From CBDCUE01 sp965222515 (GTDB lineage Bacteria; Pseudomonadota; Alphaproteobacteria; Rickettsiales; JABIRX01): DNA of 64,000 nucleotides. The notes under the pieces are model-generated. The model did no database searches. It was not told the DNA's origin and was given only the letters and a program-made list of their open reading frames with translations. Made by a program: the position numbers and the translations under genes. The stretch covers positions 1 through 64,000 of the forward strand of contig CBDCUE010000020.1 in assembly GCA_965222515.1 (NCBI GenBank), read 5' to 3'. Positions 60,477 through 64,000 of this stretch are shown here, piece after piece. Within the stretch, counting starts at the first letter, position 1. The number at the start of each line of letters is the position of its first letter.

Positions 60477-61563
60477 AATAATTGTCAAACTAGATAATGA
60501 CAAATCTTACCCTATTATTATAGAAGAAAATATTTTAGAAAATTCAAAATATTTCAAAAAATATTTAACCTCAAAAAAAATATTTATTATTACAGATAAT
60601 ATTGTTGCTAAAAAATATTTAAAAACCCTGCAAAACTCCTTAAAAAAAGAAGGTTTTTTTGCTAATTCTATTATTTTAAAACCAGGAGAATATTTAAAAT
60701 CTTTTTCCTCTTTAGAAAAAATTAGCAACAAAATCTTAGCTCATAATATAGACAGAAAGGCAACAATTATTGCTCTAGGGGGTGGAGTTATAGGTGATTT
60801 ATCAGGCTTTATTGCTAGTATTTTGCTAAGAGGTATAAACTTTGTTCAAATTCCAACTACTTTTCTTGCTCAAATAGATAGTAGTGTAGGTGGAAAAACT
60901 GCCATTAATTCAAAATTTGGCAAAAATTTAATTGGTAGTTTTTATCATCCTAAAGCAGTGCTAATTGATCCTACCATAACTGCCTCCCTGCCCTTTAGAG
61001 AATATTTATCAGGTTATGGGGAGGCAGTAAAATATGCTTTAATCAATGATAAACAATATTTTTTATATTTAGAAAAAAATGAAGAGAAAATTAAAAATAG
61101 AGATCTTACAGTTATAAAATATATTATCAAAAAATCTTGTGAAAAAAAAGCAGAAATTGTATCTCAAGATGAAAAAGAGCAATCAGGAGTTAGAGCTTTA
61201 TTAAATCTAGGTCATACTTTTGCTCATTCATTAGAAAAAGCAACTAATTATAGCAATAAATTAAGACACGGAGAAGCAGTTGCAGTGGGTATTATTATGG
61301 CATTAGAATTTTCTTGTTTTTTAAAAATTTGTCAAAGGGAAGAGTTAATTAGAGTTAAAAAACATTTTGAACAAATTGGCTTAATGACAAGCATTAAACA
61401 AATAAAAAAACATTGGGACAAAGAAGAGCTTGTAAATAATATGAAAAGTGATAAAAAAAACGAAGATGATAAAATAATATTTATTTTATTAGCAGAAATA
61501 GGCAAATCTTTGGTCAAAAAAGATGTTGCTATAAAAGATATTATTAAATTTTTGAATAAATAA
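60469..61563 (+). CDS. aroB: 3-dehydroquinate synthase
   Basis: The product (364 aa) makes 3-dehydroquinate from DAHP with NAD+ and a metal. ALGGGVIGDLSGFIASILLRGINFVQIPTTFLAQIDSSVGGKTAIN is the hallmark region near 100-145; LNLGHTFAHSLE and LRHGEAVAVG carry metal-binding histidines. Complete. Together with aroK it shows the shikimate route is at least partly kept, unusual among host-restricted Rickettsiales. Confidence 0.95.
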   Translation: MSKIIVKLDNDKSYPIIIEENILENSKYFKKYLTSKKIFIITDNIVAKKYLKTLQNSLKKEGFFANSIILKPGEYLKSFSSLEKISNKILAHNIDRKATIIALGGGVIGDLSGFIASILLRGINFVQIPTTFLAQIDSSVGGKTAINSKFGKNLIGSFYHPKAVLIDPTITASLPFREYLSGYGEAVKYALINDKQYFLYLEKNEEKIKNRDLTVIKYIIKKSCEKKAEIVSQDEKEQSGVRALLNLGHTFAHSLEKATNYSNKLRHGEAVAVGIIMALEFSCFLKICQREELIRVKKHFEQIGLMTSIKQIKKHWDKEELVNNMKSDKKNEDDKIIFILLAEIGKSLVKKDVAIKDIIKFLNK

Positions 61564-61568
61564 TTAAA

Positions 61569-62849
61569 ATGAATGATTTTTTTGCATCAGAGTTATTTTT
61601 TTCCATTTTGTTAAATGGAGGAATAATTTTTATTCTAATCCTTTTATCTTCTTTTTTTTCAGGATCAGAAACAGCATTGACTGCCATTTCCAAAGTAAAA
61701 ATCCATAAATTATCGCAAAAAGGATATAAAAATGCAAAATATGTTTATGCCTTAAAAGAAAAAAAAGATAGATTAATTGGCTCTATCTTGGTTGGTAATA
61801 ATTTGGTAAATATTTTAGCCTCTAGTCTTGCCACAAAATTATGTTTAGATATATTTGGTACAAATGGGGTATTTTATGCAACAGCTATAATGACAGTGAT
61901 GATTGTGTTGTTTGCTGAGATTCTTCCTAAAACCTATGCTCTTTATCACAGCGAAAAAACATCTTTATTTGTTGCTCCTGCAATTAATTTGATAGTAAAG
62001 CTTTTTAAACCAATAACATTTTTATTAGATATTGTGATAAAAAAATGTTTTATTATAACTCCTACTAGCTCAACTTTAATTTCAAGCCTAGATGAATTAA
62101 GAGGAACTATAGAATTACAATATAAAGAAAAAAGTATTATTAAAAGTGATAGAGATATGCTCTCTTCTATATTAGCTTTATCAGAAACAGAAGTCTCAAG
62201 CATAATGACTCACAGAAAAAATATTTTAACTATAAATGCTGATCAAAGTAGCAAAGATATTCTAGAGACAATAGCAAAAGCACCTCATACTAGAATTCCT
62301 ATTTGGAAAGACAATAAAGACAACATAGTTGGAGTTTTGCATGCTAAAGATGTGTTAAAAACTAATATTTATTCTACTAAAAATATTGATGATATAAATT
62401 TTTTAAAAATAGCTTCAAAGCCTTGGTTTATTCCAGAAAGTATGACATTAAAAGATCAATTATTTAATTTCAAAAAAGAAAGAAATCATTTTGCTATTGT
62501 GGTTGATGAATATGGAAGTGTGATGGGAATTGTTACTTTAGAAGATATTCTGGAAGAAATTGTAGGCGAAATCAAAGATGAATATGATAAAGGAGATGTT
62601 ATCAATTGTAAAAAAATTACAGATAATAAATATTTAATATATGGCTTTGCTACAATCAGAGATATTAATAAAGAATTAGATCTAGAATTACCAGAAGATG
62701 ATGCCTCAACTGTAGCAGGTTTAATAATAAATCACATAGAAAGAATTCCAGATAGAGAAGAAAGTTTTGATATTAATGGTTTAAACTTTTATATCAAAGA
62801 AAAAAGAAAAAACCAAATCACAAAAATAATATTAAAAAAGAAAACTTAA
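61569..62849 (+). CDS. CNNM/CorB-type membrane protein with CBS pair and CorC_HlyC domain
   Basis: The product (426 aa) has a DUF21/CNNM domain of three to four helices (about 10-175, SSFFSGSETALTAISKVKIHKLSQKG), a CBS pair (about 205-335, VSSIMTHRKNILTI, FAIVVDEYGSVMGIVTLEDILEEIVGEI), and a CorC_HlyC C-terminal domain. Such proteins are linked to Mg2+/Co2+ transport or efflux; the hemolysin name is historical. It follows aroB by 5 bp. Confidence 0.9.
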   Translation: MNDFFASELFFSILLNGGIIFILILLSSFFSGSETALTAISKVKIHKLSQKGYKNAKYVYALKEKKDRLIGSILVGNNLVNILASSLATKLCLDIFGTNGVFYATAIMTVMIVLFAEILPKTYALYHSEKTSLFVAPAINLIVKLFKPITFLLDIVIKKCFIITPTSSTLISSLDELRGTIELQYKEKSIIKSDRDMLSSILALSETEVSSIMTHRKNILTINADQSSKDILETIAKAPHTRIPIWKDNKDNIVGVLHAKDVLKTNIYSTKNIDDINFLKIASKPWFIPESMTLKDQLFNFKKERNHFAIVVDEYGSVMGIVTLEDILEEIVGEIKDEYDKGDVINCKKITDNKYLIYGFATIRDINKELDLELPEDDASTVAGLIINHIERIPDREESFDINGLNFYIKEKRKNQITKIILKKKT

Positions 62850-62929
62850 ATGTAAGCGGAGTTTTTTAAGCAGGTCTAATTATAAATATTTATTTAGGAA
62901 AACAGCCTTGAATTAGATGATTAATTTAA

Positions 62930-63133
62930 GAATTTTCTGCCGATGACATTTTTTATAAATTTTTATTAAAAAATAAAGTAATATTAGAATCTACAGAACC
63001 TCTTAAAGATAGAGATTTAGATAATTTAATGAAATATGTGGCAAAGAAAGCAAAAAAAAATTATCAATTAGCAGAAAAGAAGTTCTTTGCTGAAATTGAG
63101 AAAGAAATCAATAAAATTAAGAATAAAAAATGA
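62930..63133 (+). other. Short charged open frame without start, probable gene remnant
   Basis: A frame free of stops from 62930 to TGA 63131 reads FYKFLLKNKVILESTEPLKD ... KKNYQLAEKKFFAEIEKEINKIK. It is coding-like and helical. The only ATG lies in the middle and no start or ribosome site is evident. Probably the 3' end of a lost gene. The remainder of this 337-bp gap shows nothing else. Confidence 0.3.
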
Positions 63134-63186
63134 AAAAATCTATTTTAGAGCATAAGTGTAAACTTATTGAATACTATCTCCAGTTT

Positions 63187-63852
63187 TTATAAAGTTTCTA
63201 TTAAATCACCCATTGTGTTAAATTCTTGCTTTTCTTGTTTTTCTTGTTTTTTTTCTTCTTCCTCATTTACCAAAGCCTCTTTCAATAATTTATTAATATA
63301 ATCATTTTTGATAGCTAATAAATTATTCTTAAATTCTTTTTTTAATTTTTTCTGCTCTTTTTTAGAAACAAAATTTTGAGTAATTTTATGGGAAACAGGT
63401 AATAATATTTTGTTTATTTGGGATTTTTTGATCTTTTTATGTTGTTTTTTAGGAAAAAAAGCTAAAGAAAAATCAAGAATTGAAATAAATAATAATATTA
63501 CAATCATTGCTTTTGCAAAACCAAATAATGCTCCTAAAAACCTATCCATAAAAACTGGTAACACAGTTTTTAAAAGATTTTTTATTTGACTAGTTAAGAT
63601 ACCTACAAAAATATTTACAATAAAATAAATTATTGCAAATATAATAGTGGAGATAATCGCCCTAGTAATAAAATTAATGGGTAAAACTTTGTTAATTAGA
63701 AAAATAACAAAATAAGAAATTATAGTAGTTGCAATAAATTTTATAGTTTTACTTAAATCTTTAGAAAACCCCCTAAACAACCCCAAAAAAATTAATAAAC
63801 AAATAAAAATTATAAAATAAAAATCAATTTTATTAAAATTAGAAAAAAACAT
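63187..63852 (-). CDS. cvpA: CvpA-family membrane protein
   Basis: The product (221 aa) has four to five helices: FYFIIFICLLIFLGLFRGFSKDL near 11-33, IKFIATTIISYFVIFLI, an ISTIIFAIIYFIVNIFVGI segment, and the family motif DRFLGALFGFAKAMIVILLF near 103-122. A Lys/Glu-rich tail ends the protein. CvpA proteins are linked to colicin V export and envelope stress; the role here is unknown. Confidence 0.88.
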   Translation of the reverse strand: MFFSNFNKIDFYFIIFICLLIFLGLFRGFSKDLSKTIKFIATTIISYFVIFLINKVLPINFITRAIISTIIFAIIYFIVNIFVGILTSQIKNLLKTVLPVFMDRFLGALFGFAKAMIVILLFISILDFSLAFFPKKQHKKIKKSQINKILLPVSHKITQNFVSKKEQKKLKKEFKNNLLAIKNDYINKLLKEALVNEEEEKKQEKQEKQEFNTMGDLIETL

Positions 63853-63911
63853 ATTTTTGTGCTAAATTTATTAGAAATAATTTTCTATACCAAAATTTGA
63901 AACTGTTGATA

Positions 63912-63950
63912 ATACTATTTTAGCTTTATAATTGACCTATAGCCAAAAAG
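63912..63950. repeat. Family B fragment upstream of cvpA
   Basis: ATACTATTTTAGC, TTTATAATTGACC and TATAGCC equal the left half of the family B element; the other arm is not found before the window ends. Confidence 0.65.
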
Positions 63951-64000
63951 ATGTTTAGTAGAAATTGTTTTTTTAAATTATTTGTTAGCCATAGCTAACA

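Overview
The window is a very AT-rich stretch of a bacterial chromosome. Gene order points to an alphaproteobacterium and most likely a Rickettsiales relative: engB-argB, bamD-recN, aroK-aroB-CNNM, DUF6111-cca, lspA-ribF, and a VirB8 ending in the rickettsial-type NPLGF tail. The standard genetic code is used, since dnaA, recN, rnd, rsmH and others end in TGA. The content is richer than in classical obligate intracellular Rickettsiaceae: argB, a glutamine-synthetase-like gene, trpD, aroK, aroB, pyrD, fadB, fadE and a prepilin are all present. This suggests a less reduced lineage, perhaps near the extracellular or early-branching Rickettsiales. That placement is inference.

Layout. Positions 1-1600 hold the rdgB 3' end, tRNA-Phe, tsaB and a lone virB8. 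Positions 1.6-2.9 kb are repeats and gene remnants. Positions 2.9-14.6 kb are a minus-strand block (dnaA, ribF, lspA, a lipoprotein, rsmG, parA, parB, a GtrA-fused glycosyltransferase, a GT-C-like membrane protein, fadB, peroxiredoxin, RDD protein), an origin-type neighbourhood. From 15 to 25.7 kb come an M48 protease, bamD-recN, rnd-engB-argB-GS-like, a CPA2 antiporter and comM. From 26.5 to 33.3 kb come a Na+/amino-acid symporter with glyA, then miaB with an envelope protein pair.

From 33.3 to 47.1 kb the chromosome is disturbed. It carries one complete IS5-family insertion with a 4-bp target duplication, two scrambled IS remnants, a tolC pseudogene behind trpD, and a decayed Type III restriction-modification locus with an intact dinD inside it. 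Adk, which normally precedes rpsM, lies here inverted and about 5.5 kb from the rpsM-rpsK-rpoA-rplQ cluster (47.5-49.7 kb). From 50 kb come a secreted phytochelatin-synthase-like protease, fadE, a prepilin, murA, the mraZ-rsmH-ftsL-ftsI division cluster, HIG1-aroK-aroB-CNNM and cvpA.

Three features stand out. (1) Several families of small inverted-repeat elements sit between genes. Two of them occur both empty and filled with a GC-rich inner hairpin, and in the best one the hairpin arms differ between copies but stay complementary. (2) The mraZ promoter has consensus -35/-10 boxes overlaid by six 10-bp-phased direct repeats, a likely autoregulatory MraZ operator. (3) A common leader ending in CTTAACTT lies just before the starts of adk, miaB, rnd and murA. 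No complete undescribed defence or mobile system was found; the restriction-modification locus is a ruin.
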